Shown here: positions 25,072 through 34,426 of the stretch, piece after piece
Layout of the letters: each line of letters starts with the position of its first letter
Position numbering within the stretch: position 1 is the stretch's first letter
From: JBBQKI01 sp038326725
GTDB taxonomy: Bacteria > Bacteroidota > Bacteroidia > Flavobacteriales > Flavobacteriaceae
Reading direction: 5' to 3'
Assembly: GCA_038326725.1 (NCBI GenBank)
Contig: JBBQKI010000009.1
Span: 3,398-67,397 of the forward strand
Length of the DNA: 64,000 nt
Made by a program: the position numbers and the translations under genes
Notes under the pieces: generated by a model
Database searches by the model: none
Seen by the model: the letters and a program-made list of their open reading frames with translations, nothing else
Told to the model about the DNA's origin: nothing

Positions 25072-28000
25072 TTATTTTCCTCCAGTTTCCACCGAAGCAT
25101 TGGTTTTGGCCTCGGCGTTTTTAATGGTGGCAAGTTCGGCTTTAGCATTTTCAACCACTTCCGGAAATTCGGTAAAATTGGTTATCACGCTTTCCAAAAT
25201 ATAAGTGGCTTGATAGGCATCTTCAAGGGCATAAAAATTTCGGGCCATTAATACCAATCCTTTTGCGCCAAATAATTTATAGGCGGAATAATCCTTTGCA
25301 AGTTTTTGTACGGAAGCATTTGATGCTTCGAATTTGCCTTCCTTGTTTTTAAAAAAGGCATCGTAATAAAGGGCTTCGGCGGCCAATTGCCCGGTAGCTA
25401 TTTTTGAAACCTCTGCATAGGCGGTTTTTGCTTTTCCTTGATCGCCAGTTTGCATTGCAGAACGAGCGATAATTACCTGTGCATCGCTTTTAATGGCGTT
25501 ATCTATTTTTGAATTTTGAAGCACTTTTTCGGCATATTCAACCGCAGCGGAATAATTTTTCAATTCGTAGGAAGCTTTCATACTATTTGTTTGGGCGAAT
25601 ATGATATTCTGCGGAAAATCTGCTTCAGTTTCCAAACGTTTTAAATAGGTCAATGCATTTTGATAATCCTTTTTCCCTAAATACAACTCCGAAATTCGCG
25701 CCAAAGCTTGTTCTGTAAATTCGTTCCGTTCTTTGGAAACAGTGTGCGCAAAATGCGGAATGGCTTTGTCGGCATTATTGTCAGCGAAATATAATTGACC
25801 CAAATAAAAATGTGCCTTTAAAGAATGGATTCCCGATGGGTACTGAGCTAAATAAGATTCAAAACGGGTTTTGGCCTGCTCGGCTTTTCCTTCCAAATAA
25901 GGCTGTTCCGCAGCAAGGTATGCGGCATCATCCAATTCGCTGTCCTCGATTTCAACATAGGAAAGCGTGTTTACCCAATCGGCATAATCATCTACTTTTC
26001 CTTGATCAATATAAATTATTTTTGCTGATGCCACGGCTTGCAAAGCTTCGGGAGTTGAAGGAAATTCATTGGCAACCCGTTTAAAAAGGGAAAGGGCTTC
26101 GTTGCTTCGGTCTGAATTATTAAAAATCAAAGCTTTTTTAAGCAAGCTTTTAGAAACGTAACTGCTGTTCGGCATTTCATTTATAACCCTATCATAAGCT
26201 GCAATGGCTTCATTGTTCTTGTTTTGCGAAACATAAGTATTTCCGAGTTCGTAAAAAGCATCGTCGCGATAAACGGATTTTGGGAATTTGGCCGAAAATG
26301 CTTTCAGCTCTTCTACTTTGGTTTCAGTGCGGTCAATAAATCCATAACTGATGGCTTTTTGGAAATGTGCATAATCATTATCGGAACTGCCCAACGCAAT
26401 GGCCTCGTTATAATTTTCGATGGCGGGCCAATATTGGCTGGTAACAAAATAGCTGTCGCCCAAGCGCAGGAAAGCATCTTTTTTGCGGGTGGTTTCAGCT
26501 TTTGAGGAAGCCGTAAACGTTTTGAAATTTGAAATGGCTTCCGGGTAATTTTTTAATTTGAAATGATTGTAGGCTAGATTATAGGAGCCGTTGGTAAATT
26601 CGGAAGTTTTGTTTGCGCTGGGCAATTGCAAAAACTTTTTATAGCCATTTAACGAAGCCTCAAAATTGGAAAGTTGGTAATCGCTTTCTGCTTTCCAATA
26701 GGTGGCTCGGGCAGTGAAAACTGCGTCCAATTGCTCCTTTAAAGATTTGTCGAAAAAGGTAATGGCTTCGGAATAATTTCCCTCATTGTAAACCTCAACG
26801 CCACGGTAGAAAGCAACTTTTTGATAGGCCGCTTTGTTTTCAAAAGATTTGTTGTTCTCCAAAAGTTCCATTGCTCCTTGATAATTTTTGGAAGTAATGT
26901 AGGAGTCAATCAACAAATCCTTCATCGCATCGTTGTTGGCATTTTTCGGATATTTTTCAATAAATGAAAGCAAAACCTGCGGCACGCTTCGATAGCTATT
27001 CCCGATTTCGTAACTGATTTTGGCATAATTATAAAAGGCATCTTCCTGAATTTCGGGGCTGAAATTCATTTCCGATGCATTTTTAAATGCGTTTAACGCT
27101 TGTTGCTTTTGATTGGTCTTCAAATAGGATTCCGCCAAATGATAATAGGCATTTTGTGCCACGGCGTTTTTCCCGTCCACAATTTTGTTGAATTCGCTGA
27201 TGGCACTTTCATAATCTCCCTGTTTATAATGTGCATAGCCAAGTTGATAATAATCAGTATTGTTCCATTTTCCGCGGGTACCTTTATAATCTTTTAAATA
27301 AGGAATGGCTTCGGCATATTTGCCAAGGTTAAAATAACTTTCGCCGATTATTTTTGAAAGTTGGCTTTTTTCTTGGGGGTTGGATTTGTCATACTGCTCC
27401 TTGCCCATATCGATTGCTTTTTGGAAATTACCAAGCTTGAAATTCATGTCCGCTTGATAATAGGAAAGGTCTTCGGCGTAACGCTCCTCCCCTTTTACTT
27501 CTTCAAAAAGCTCATTGGCTTCTACGTAATCATCGCCTTCATATGCAATAAATCCTAGATAATATTTGGCCTGAGACCCGTATTCTTGGGAATTGGAAAC
27601 CTTGTTAAAAAAACTTTTTGCCTCATCATTTCTCCCAGCCTTAAAATAGGCGTAGCCGTTATTGAAATTAAAACGGTCCAACTCGGTGCGGCCAAGGTTG
27701 CTTTGGTCCACTTTTTCGTACCATTTTTGTGCTTGGGGGTATTTTCCGTTATCGAAATAATAATTGGCAACATCAATAAATGCCGAATTGCGTTTAATGC
27801 TGGTGGGGTGGTTTTCAACAAATTCCTCCATCAACTGGTCGGCATCTTGCTGGTTGAGCCGCACGGCACAATTGGCGATATAATAAGCGCAATCACTTTC
27901 AATGGATTCATTTTCGGCTATACTTTTCACTTTTGCGAAAAGATTTTGGGCGGCCAAAAACTGATCGTTATTAAATAAAGCTATGGCTTGGTTAAAATCC

Positions 28001-28092
28001 ACCAAATCGTTGGTAAAAACGGCGGTCTGTTGAGAAAATGAAGAAATAGAAAACCACAGGAAAAGCGAAACGGCAAGGAAAATCTTGAACAT
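25072..28092 (-). CDS. Large tetratricopeptide-repeat protein, exported
   Basis: 1006 residues. A signal peptide (MFKIFLAVSLFLWFSISSFSQ) precedes roughly 20 or more TPR units covering nearly the whole chain; clear ones include YFKAGRNDEAKSFFNKVSNS, AHYKQGDYESAISEFNKIVD and YELGNTYVSQNKNNEAIAAY. No enzymatic domain is seen. It should be a periplasmic scaffold or outer-membrane-associated adaptor. The barrel gene follows 34 bp later on the same strand, and the pair is very likely one operon and one complex, a widely seen arrangement in this phylum. The end of the chain (NAEAKTNASVETGGK) is low complexity. Confidence 0.88.
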   Translation of the reverse strand: MFKIFLAVSLFLWFSISSFSQQTAVFTNDLVDFNQAIALFNNDQFLAAQNLFAKVKSIAENESIESDCAYYIANCAVRLNQQDADQLMEEFVENHPTSIKRNSAFIDVANYYFDNGKYPQAQKWYEKVDQSNLGRTELDRFNFNNGYAYFKAGRNDEAKSFFNKVSNSQEYGSQAKYYLGFIAYEGDDYVEANELFEEVKGEERYAEDLSYYQADMNFKLGNFQKAIDMGKEQYDKSNPQEKSQLSKIIGESYFNLGKYAEAIPYLKDYKGTRGKWNNTDYYQLGYAHYKQGDYESAISEFNKIVDGKNAVAQNAYYHLAESYLKTNQKQQALNAFKNASEMNFSPEIQEDAFYNYAKISYEIGNSYRSVPQVLLSFIEKYPKNANNDAMKDLLIDSYITSKNYQGAMELLENNKSFENKAAYQKVAFYRGVEVYNEGNYSEAITFFDKSLKEQLDAVFTARATYWKAESDYQLSNFEASLNGYKKFLQLPSANKTSEFTNGSYNLAYNHFKLKNYPEAISNFKTFTASSKAETTRKKDAFLRLGDSYFVTSQYWPAIENYNEAIALGSSDNDYAHFQKAISYGFIDRTETKVEELKAFSAKFPKSVYRDDAFYELGNTYVSQNKNNEAIAAYDRVINEMPNSSYVSKSLLKKALIFNNSDRSNEALSLFKRVANEFPSTPEALQAVASAKIIYIDQGKVDDYADWVNTLSYVEIEDSELDDAAYLAAEQPYLEGKAEQAKTRFESYLAQYPSGIHSLKAHFYLGQLYFADNNADKAIPHFAHTVSKERNEFTEQALARISELYLGKKDYQNALTYLKRLETEADFPQNIIFAQTNSMKASYELKNYSAAVEYAEKVLQNSKIDNAIKSDAQVIIARSAMQTGDQGKAKTAYAEVSKIATGQLAAEALYYDAFFKNKEGKFEASNASVQKLAKDYSAYKLFGAKGLVLMARNFYALEDAYQATYILESVITNFTEFPEVVENAKAELATIKNAEAKTNASVETGGK

Positions 28093-28321
28093 TGGTTACA
28101 GTTTTTTTTTGGTGCGTAAAGATATTTAATCTAAAATGTAGAGTTCTCTATACCGTAACTTTTTTAAGTTTAAAATGCTGATTTTTTATAAGATTTCCTC
28201 CTTGGATAACGTAACAAATTCCCAATAAGTATGTACTTTTTTGACGCGAGTATTTAATGTACGCAAACCTTTCAAAAAATACCGTAATTTTAAAAATTCC
28301 AATTTCATTAAATTAAAGATT

Positions 28322-28768
28322 ATGAAGAAGTTACTTTTTTTAAGCTTGCTGTTATTTTCAACCGCACTATTTTCTCAGCGCAATCCCTTTACAAACCTTT
28401 CGGAAAAAAATGGAAAAATAGGCATCGGCACTACAAATCCAGATGAAATGCTAACCGTAAAAGGAAAAATCCACACCCAAGAGGTTTTGGTGGATTTGAA
28501 CGGTGCCGTGGCGCCCGATTATGTTTTTCAAAAATATTATGAAGGTTTTTCATCGTTAAATCCCGAATATGAAATGATTTCTTTGGAAGAATTGGAGCTG
28601 TTTTTAAAAGAAAACCATCATTTACCCGGGATTCCATCTTCGGCTAAAATGAACGAAAGCGGGATTTCCTTAAAAGAAATGAACTTGAAATTACTCCAAA
28701 AAATTGAAGAACTCACTCTTTATGTTTTGGAGCAGCAGAAAGAAATTGAAGCTCTAAAGAAGAAATAG
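28322..28768 (+). CDS. Small secreted protein with tail-fibre/S74-like body and C-terminal coiled coil
   Basis: 148 residues from the Met at 28322, which opens a signal peptide (MKKLLFLSLLLFSTALFSQR). It contains GKIGIGTTNPDEMLTVKGKI, the repeat seen at the start of tail-fibre and S74-peptidase-chaperoned proteins, then LEELELFLKENHHLPGIPSS and a final coiled coil (LKEMNLKLLQKIEELTLYVLEQQKEIEALKKK, read in parts). The autocleaving S74 catalytic Ser-Lys dyad is not obvious. Such short relatives are common in Flavobacteriaceae and may form surface fibres. Divergent from the TPR gene across 229 bp. Confidence 0.7.
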   Translation: MKKLLFLSLLLFSTALFSQRNPFTNLSEKNGKIGIGTTNPDEMLTVKGKIHTQEVLVDLNGAVAPDYVFQKYYEGFSSLNPEYEMISLEELELFLKENHHLPGIPSSAKMNESGISLKEMNLKLLQKIEELTLYVLEQQKEIEALKKK

Positions 28769-28881
28769 TTTACAAGATTCAGTTGCAGTTGGCAGGAATT
28801 CATTCTACTTTTGAAAAAAATCCAACTTTCGCAATACTTGCAAATTTAATCTGACAACAATCACAACTCATAATTTAAAAA

Positions 28882-29565
28882 ATGTCCAATCCCGTACTTT
28901 TTCTAAAAAACGCCGCCATTTACCAAGGCGATAACCTTATCCTTTCCGATGTTTCCGTTTCGGTGGAAAAAGGGGAATTCGTGTATTTGATTGGGAAAAC
29001 AGGAACCGGGAAAAGCAGTTTTATGAAAACCCTTTACGGCGACATTCCGCTGAAAGAAGGCGAAGGCAATATAGTGGGTTATGATTTACCCACGCTGAAG
29101 GAAAACGACATCCCTTTTTTGAGAAGGAAATTGGGCGTGGTTTTTCAGGATTTTAAATTGTTGAATGATCGTACCGTGCGCGATAATTTGCTTTTCGTTT
29201 TAACTGCCACTGGCTGGACGGACAAAACTGCAATGGAAGATAAAATGAATTCGGTATTGGACAAAGTGGCGATGAAAACGAAAGCTTTTAAATTTCCATA
29301 CCAGCTTTCCGGCGGCGAACAGCAACGCGTTGCCATTGCCCGCGCCCTTTTGAACGATCCGGAACTTATTCTCGCCGATGAGCCAACAGGAAATTTAGAC
29401 CCGCAAACCAGTGTGGAAGTGATGGAGGTTTTAAAGGAAATCAATCAAAACGGGAACACCATTTTGATGGCCACTCATGATTATGCGCTTTTGTTGAAGT
29501 ATCCTTCCAAAACCCTGAAATGCGACGAAAACCAGATTTTTGAGGTGGTACAAAAGACGGTTTAG
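28882..29565 (+). CDS. ftsE: FtsE-like ABC transporter ATPase
   Basis: 227 residues. The nucleotide-binding domain is complete: Walker A GKTGTGKS at 38-45, Q-loop VVFQDFKLL near 89, signature LSGGEQQ at 142-148, Walker B LILADEPTGNLD and the H-loop MATHDYALL. It matches the cell-division FtsE branch by length and by the LLNDRTVRDNLLF segment. No FtsX gene is next to it; in Bacteroidota the two are often apart. The stop codon TAG is overlapped by the first unit of a heptamer tandem array. Confidence 0.88.
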   Translation: MSNPVLFLKNAAIYQGDNLILSDVSVSVEKGEFVYLIGKTGTGKSSFMKTLYGDIPLKEGEGNIVGYDLPTLKENDIPFLRRKLGVVFQDFKLLNDRTVRDNLLFVLTATGWTDKTAMEDKMNSVLDKVAMKTKAFKFPYQLSGGEQQRVAIARALLNDPELILADEPTGNLDPQTSVEVMEVLKEINQNGNTILMATHDYALLLKYPSKTLKCDENQIFEVVQKTV

Positions 29566-29641
29566 TTGATGGTTGATGGTTGATGGTTGATGGTTGATGG
29601 TTGATGGTTGATGGTTGATGGTTGATGGTTGATGGTTGATG
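29565..29641 (+). repeat. Heptamer tandem repeat (gttgatg), 11 copies
   Basis: Eleven perfect copies of gttgatg starting on the last base of the ftsE stop codon. The array fills most of the gap to the convergent subtilase gene. There are no unique spacers, so it is not a CRISPR. Confidence 0.95.
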
Positions 29642-29707
29642 GAAAATAAACAATCCCTTTTTTCTTTTCTTATTTACGAATTCACTTATTCACAAATTCA
29701 CTTCCCC

Positions 29708-31336
29708 TCATTCCGGAAAACCTTCCCTCAGTTCCAGTTCACATTTTCTTTCCAATGTTGGGTCTATTTTAAAAAGCAAGCTACCTTCAGAATTTGGTTT
29801 GAGCACGGTGTTTTTCCCGATAACAATTTTATTTTTTGCTGTAAGTAGCAAAGTTGCTTTTTCTGCAAAAGTTTGATTGGTAATAACAACTTTTTCGGAA
29901 ACGGAAGTATGTTTAAAATCCCAACGGGTGAAGTTTTGATTTTCAATAAAAACCGTTTCCCCCTCTTCGAACATTTTATAGACCATCTCCACCGCCCTTC
30001 CGGTGTGGAGCATCCCAGCACCGTACATTCCGGCGTAAGGTTTATTGGCCTCAATATGGTCAATATTTGAGGAAGTAAATTTCAAAATTGTTTCCACTTC
30101 ATCAATTGGCAAACACGGATATAGTGAAAGCATCAACCCAATGGTGCCGGTAACCAAAGGGCCGGTGGGAGAGGTAACCTCAAATTGGTTATGAATTTCC
30201 AAACTTTTCAAAATAAATTGTGAAAACCGGAACTGGCCAACCGAAGGAGCCAAAAGGTCCACTTCTTCATTGAGGGTAGTGATGGATATAGGCCAAATAT
30301 GGTGTTTTTTTAAGGTATCGTTATCCTTAAAACCGATGGTCCTTCCCACATACCCCCATATATTTTCAGCATAATGATCCCCACTTTCCAAGGTTAGGAT
30401 GTTATCATTAACCAATTCATGTTTGTACATGACACTTGAAACTGAGATCACATTTTTATAGGAAGCCGGATAGAGTTTAAGTTTCCCATTGGTTTGGGGC
30501 CAAGATCGATTTCCCGCCCCCGCCACCAAAATGGTACCGTTGGCGAACATGCCATCCACCACGGCTTGGGCCTCCGGATAATATTTGGAGCCCACCCAAC
30601 TACAATTTATTACGCGGACACCGGCACTGGAGAGTTCCACGAGCTGAGCAAAATTTTTGAAATCACCATAATTGGTTGAATAAATGCCGCAATCAAAACA
30701 AACCCCCGTGGCCCCATAACCATTGTTGCCCTGGGCAGCGGCTATTCCAGCACTGTTGGAACCATGCCCATCAGCCAGGCCGGCAGTTTTGAAAACCTTT
30801 ATTTTTCCTTTAAATTCTAGGTTTGTGGTGTCTATCTTGGCATCAGAAATCCCGATATTCACATTGCGCGAGCCTGTAGTATAATACCAGGCCTGAGGCA
30901 TGCCTAAAACATCCAGATAATCAAGGTTTACTTGAAGTCCTATGTTTTTGCCTATGGTGCTGGTTAGCCCAAAATCATTGGGCTCATATATTTTCTTGGC
31001 CTCTTCAGGAATAATTTCGCCGTGCTCAAAAACATGAGAAGCCTTTTGAAGCAAGTCCACTAGCAAAAATTCATCTTTGGCAATTACGAAAAACGTTTTT
31101 TTTAGGTTCTTCCTTTTTGCCCATTTGTAAGTTTTCTTGAATTCATAAATTGTATGTTTTTCAAAAATTGATTTCATTATTTTGTCATTGCCTGCATAAA
31201 CAAGCGTATTGCCGACTTTTTTGAAAACAGGGTCGAACAAAGTGTCTTTTGCACGGAAGTAAAACCAAGGATTTTCTTGAGAAATCAACGGGTTTACAAA
31301 TAAAAAAACAATTAAAATGAAAAGAGGGAATCTCAT
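29708..31336 (-). CDS. S8 family serine peptidase (subtilase)
   Basis: 542 residues from the Met at 31336, giving a signal peptide (MRFPLFILIVFLFVNPLISQ). The catalytic triad can be placed: Asp165 (NIGISDAKID), His191 (ADGHGSNSAGIAAAQG) and Ser389 (EVTSPTGPLVTG), with oxyanion Asn276 (VAGAGN). The Ser motif departs from the usual GTSxAxP. A propeptide-like region of ~120 residues precedes the core, and no T9SS sorting domain is seen at the C-terminus, so it is probably periplasmic or released by another route. A single-gene unit, convergent with ftsE. Confidence 0.85.
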   Translation of the reverse strand: MRFPLFILIVFLFVNPLISQENPWFYFRAKDTLFDPVFKKVGNTLVYAGNDKIMKSIFEKHTIYEFKKTYKWAKRKNLKKTFFVIAKDEFLLVDLLQKASHVFEHGEIIPEEAKKIYEPNDFGLTSTIGKNIGLQVNLDYLDVLGMPQAWYYTTGSRNVNIGISDAKIDTTNLEFKGKIKVFKTAGLADGHGSNSAGIAAAQGNNGYGATGVCFDCGIYSTNYGDFKNFAQLVELSSAGVRVINCSWVGSKYYPEAQAVVDGMFANGTILVAGAGNRSWPQTNGKLKLYPASYKNVISVSSVMYKHELVNDNILTLESGDHYAENIWGYVGRTIGFKDNDTLKKHHIWPISITTLNEEVDLLAPSVGQFRFSQFILKSLEIHNQFEVTSPTGPLVTGTIGLMLSLYPCLPIDEVETILKFTSSNIDHIEANKPYAGMYGAGMLHTGRAVEMVYKMFEEGETVFIENQNFTRWDFKHTSVSEKVVITNQTFAEKATLLLTAKNKIVIGKNTVLKPNSEGSLLFKIDPTLERKCELELREGFPE

Positions 31337-31445
31337 TTGTCTTAAGCTGATAATTTTTTTCAAGATAACCAATAAAATCAAACCAGCGGAATTTTATAAA
31401 TGCCTTATTCCAAAAGGTATTTGTTTAAAATTGTAAATTAGCCCC

Positions 31446-32351
31446 ATGCAGCCAAAGGTTTCCATCTTAATACCTACCTACAATTACAACGTTTTACCAT
31501 TGGTGGAAATGATTCATAGACAGGCTAAAAATACGGCGATTGAATTTGAAATCATTGTATTGGATGATGCTTCCACAAATCAAATAATCAATTCAGGGAA
31601 TTCCACCATATCGACTTTTTCAAATTCAGAATTAATTATATTAACCGAGAATATTGGAAGAACGGCGGTCCGGCAGCTGCTCGCTGAAAAATCGAAATAT
31701 GAAAATTTGATATTTATGGATGCGGATGTTATGCCGGTTCACAAAGATTTCATCCAAAGGTTTAATTGGCGATCTACAGATTGGGACCTCCAGTTTGGGG
31801 GTATTGAATACGAAAAAACAAAACCGGAAAAAAATAAAATTTTCCGTTGGAAATATGGTATTGCACGGGAAAGCATTTCTATTTCAGAAAGAAAAAAGGA
31901 TCCCTATCAAACCATTAATTCCGGTTGCTTTTTAATAAAAAAGGCTGTCTTTTTAGAAATCAATCCTTTTATAAAAATCAATAAATATGGGATGGACAAT
32001 TATTTTAAGCAACTTTTAAACACGCATCAAAGTCGTATTTTGCATTTGGACAATCCCGTTTTTCATTTAGGTTTGGAAACCACCGTGCAGTATTTAAAAA
32101 AGGCATTACAAGCCGTGGAAACCACAGTTTATCTTGAAGAAAAAGATCTTTTAAAAAATGATTTGAGACCTCTCCAAAAAAGCTTTTTAAAATTAAAATT
32201 ATTAGGATTGACCGGTATTTTTAGCTTTATTGTTTCAAAACTTAAAGGACGGATTGAACGCAATTTCCATTCATCGAACCCGAGTTTATTTTGGTTCGAC
32301 ATATACCGATTGAACTATTATATTGAATTAAAAAGAAAAAAAAGTGCCTAA
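31446..32351 (+). CDS. Glycosyltransferase family 2
   Basis: 301 residues. GT-A fold with the opening VSILIPTYNYNVLPLVEMI, the nucleotide-binding IIVLDDAST around residue 40, the metal-binding MDADVMP near residue 92, and the SGCFLIKK acceptor region. Together with the next gene it opens the polysaccharide locus and probably adds sugars to a lipid-linked repeat unit. The sugar is unknown. Its last 8 bp overlap the next coding sequence. Confidence 0.88.
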   Translation: MQPKVSILIPTYNYNVLPLVEMIHRQAKNTAIEFEIIVLDDASTNQIINSGNSTISTFSNSELIILTENIGRTAVRQLLAEKSKYENLIFMDADVMPVHKDFIQRFNWRSTDWDLQFGGIEYEKTKPEKNKIFRWKYGIARESISISERKKDPYQTINSGCFLIKKAVFLEINPFIKINKYGMDNYFKQLLNTHQSRILHLDNPVFHLGLETTVQYLKKALQAVETTVYLEEKDLLKNDLRPLQKSFLKLKLLGLTGIFSFIVSKLKGRIERNFHSSNPSLFWFDIYRLNYYIELKRKKSA

Positions 32352-33276
32352 ATTTTCGGTGGTCATATCGGTTTATAACAAACAGGGCTATATCGGTAAA
32401 ACCCTTGACAGCGTGATTGCACAGACTTTTCAGGATATTGAGGTCGTGATTTTGAATGATGGTTCCACCGATAATAGTGAGGCTGAAATCCTTCCGTTTA
32501 CCCAAGATCCCCGGATCCGCTATTTTTCGGAAAAAAACCAGGGTGCCGCCGCAGGTCGCAATTACGCGATAAGAAAAGCCAACGCCCGCTACATTGCTTT
32601 ACTGGATGCCGATGATTATTGGTATCCCGAACATCTTTCGGAAATAAACCGGTTGATAGTAAAATACCCCGAAGAAATGGTTTTCGCCACGAAAAGTGAG
32701 GTTTTAAAAAACGGGATAATATTCAAGCGCCACTATTCGATTGATATTGGAGCTAAAACCGAGCTTTTAACAAACTTTTTTGAGGCCAGCTATCTGGATT
32801 CGATCCTTCACAGCTCAACCACTGTTTTTAAAAAAGAGGTATTTGAGGCTATTGGTTATTATGATACTGCGTTAAAAAGCAGTGAGGACACCGATTTGTA
32901 TGTGCGTATTGGCCTTTATTGCCAAATCGTTTTCAGCTCGAAAGTTTGTGTTAGCTATAACGTAATTAAAAGCAGCCTTTCGCACACTTCAAAAAAAGTA
33001 TCGGACAAAGCGGATTTTTCGGCTTATGAAAATTTTGAAAAAGACAATCCCGCACTAAAAAAATTCTTGGATCTGAACCGATATTCGCTTTGCCTATTGG
33101 CAAAACTGGAAGGGAATGATGATGCTTTCAAAGAGAATTTTAAAAAAATTGACCTGAAAAACCTTTCCAAAAAACAGATTTTTTTATTGAAGCAGAACGC
33201 CACAACCCTGAAATTTTTATTTAAAACTAAGGAAAGCCTTCAAAATTTGGGGATTCGTTTAAGCGTTTTTAAATGA
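32344..33276 (+). CDS. Glycosyltransferase family 2 (GTG start)
   Basis: 310 residues. The start is the GTG at 32344, inside the end of the previous gene, giving PKFSVVISVYNKQGYIGKTL directly; this overlap suggests translational coupling. Motifs are VILNDGSTDNSE near residue 37, YFSEKNQGAAAGRNYAI, and LLDADDYWYPEHL near 85, and SSEDTDLYVRIG in the acceptor part. It is a second GT2 of the locus. Its stop region overlaps the end of the convergent GT61 gene by 18 bp. Confidence 0.88.
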   Translation: MPKFSVVISVYNKQGYIGKTLDSVIAQTFQDIEVVILNDGSTDNSEAEILPFTQDPRIRYFSEKNQGAAAGRNYAIRKANARYIALLDADDYWYPEHLSEINRLIVKYPEEMVFATKSEVLKNGIIFKRHYSIDIGAKTELLTNFFEASYLDSILHSSTTVFKKEVFEAIGYYDTALKSSEDTDLYVRIGLYCQIVFSSKVCVSYNVIKSSLSHTSKKVSDKADFSAYENFEKDNPALKKFLDLNRYSLCLLAKLEGNDDAFKENFKKIDLKNLSKKQIFLLKQNATTLKFLFKTKESLQNLGIRLSVFK

Positions 33277-34414
33277 CCCGATTATTCCCTTTATCCTTTC
33301 CAACATTTCGTGTGCCAAATGAATATCTTCTTTATCGTTCACGGTTTCATAAAACAGCAAATGGTGCGGGAGTTTTAAGGCTGAAGAAATTTGTGCAAAA
33401 TAATACGCATCCCGGATATTCCGACCCGATGGAAACAACTCCACTACCATTGCCTTTCTGCAATAAACGATATTGGTTATGCCTGCCCCATGAGTGGCGA
33501 TTATTTTTTCGGCATTTGCAAAGATGCTAACTTGTTCAATGAAACTATAATCTTCCAAGTAAACAGGTTTAAAATGATGTTCTTTGGGCTGTTAGCAATT
33601 CATCTTCATTTAAAATGCGCCTGGAAATCGCTTTTTTCCTGGAAATCATTATGTTTTTTGGAAATTTATCTTTATCAATACCCAACGCCTTTAATCTGGT
33701 ATGGGCCAGTGTGTTTAGTTTTTGGATTATTTCGGGGCGGTACACGTTGGTCCATTGCGTTGTTTGGTCCCGGATGTGCGGAAATGAAATTACCAAAGCG
33801 GTATTCGCTTTTATGTTTTTTGATAGTTTTTTTTGAATAATATTCGATTCTTGTATATTAAAAAAAAATTTAAGTGATGCTTTTACAAATGGTTGTGGAT
33901 TGTCTTTTACAACAATTTTATAATCTTGAAAAAATGGTTTTTCGTAAACTAAAATCAAACGTGTAATTGATTCTAAAGTCCAATGAAAATAATTGTTATC
34001 CAACCTGTTCATTAAAGAAATAACTTTTTCCTCTTTCATCGATGAAAAAATTCCTGGAAATTTCACAAAATGATTGCTAAAAAGATTGTCCAGATATTCT
34101 TTTTGAAAAATGGTGCTTTCCAAAATCACCCGGTTTTTTGAATCAAGGACAATCCCTTTGCTTACAATGGTGGCATTTTTGATTTCAATCCAAAAAAGGG
34201 GATTCAATGTAAGATTGGTAAAATATTTCCAATATGAATTTTCGTCGATTGTGTAATGGGAAAGGTCTGGTGTGAAAACAATGGATGGCGATATCACCGT
34301 AACGTCAGCTGGCTGTTTTCTGAAATCCCTTATTTTTAAAAAATGAAAAAAATTGTTGCTAATTATTTTATTAACCCATAAAAAAAACTTGGCTTTTTTG
34401 AACTGCTCCAGCAT
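33259..34414 (-). pseudogene. GT61-family glycosyltransferase, frameshifted
   Basis: Two adjacent minus-strand reading frames together make one GT61 (DUF563) protein of about 385 residues. The first (34414-33569) carries the N-terminal part to MISRKKAISRRILNEDELLTAQ and then stops. The second continues in the other frame with HHFKPVYLEDYSFIEQV, ASAEKII-type NAEKIIATHGAGITN and the ELFPSG motif. One extra base in CCCAAAGAA (about 33583-33585) is enough to explain the break. Either a real pseudogene, a phase-variable gene or a sequencing error. Overlaps the convergent GT2 gene at its end. Confidence 0.8.
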
Positions 34415-34426
34415 TTAATGCATTTT

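Noticed and set aside
25038..25154. Longer N-terminus of the barrel protein from 25154
   Set aside because: It would overlap the TPR gene by 83 bp and has no export signal; the start at 25037 follows the TPR stop.
29565..29641. CRISPR array
   Set aside because: Units are 7 bp, perfectly tandem and without unique spacers.
29441..29653. Minus-strand reading frame with INHQPST repeats
   Set aside because: It is only the translated heptamer array plus antisense of ftsE.
33569..33600. Programmed ribosomal frameshift in the GT61 gene
   Set aside because: CCCAAAG is not in the frame of a -1 slippery heptamer, and a +1 shift would be needed; a mutation or sequencing error is simpler.
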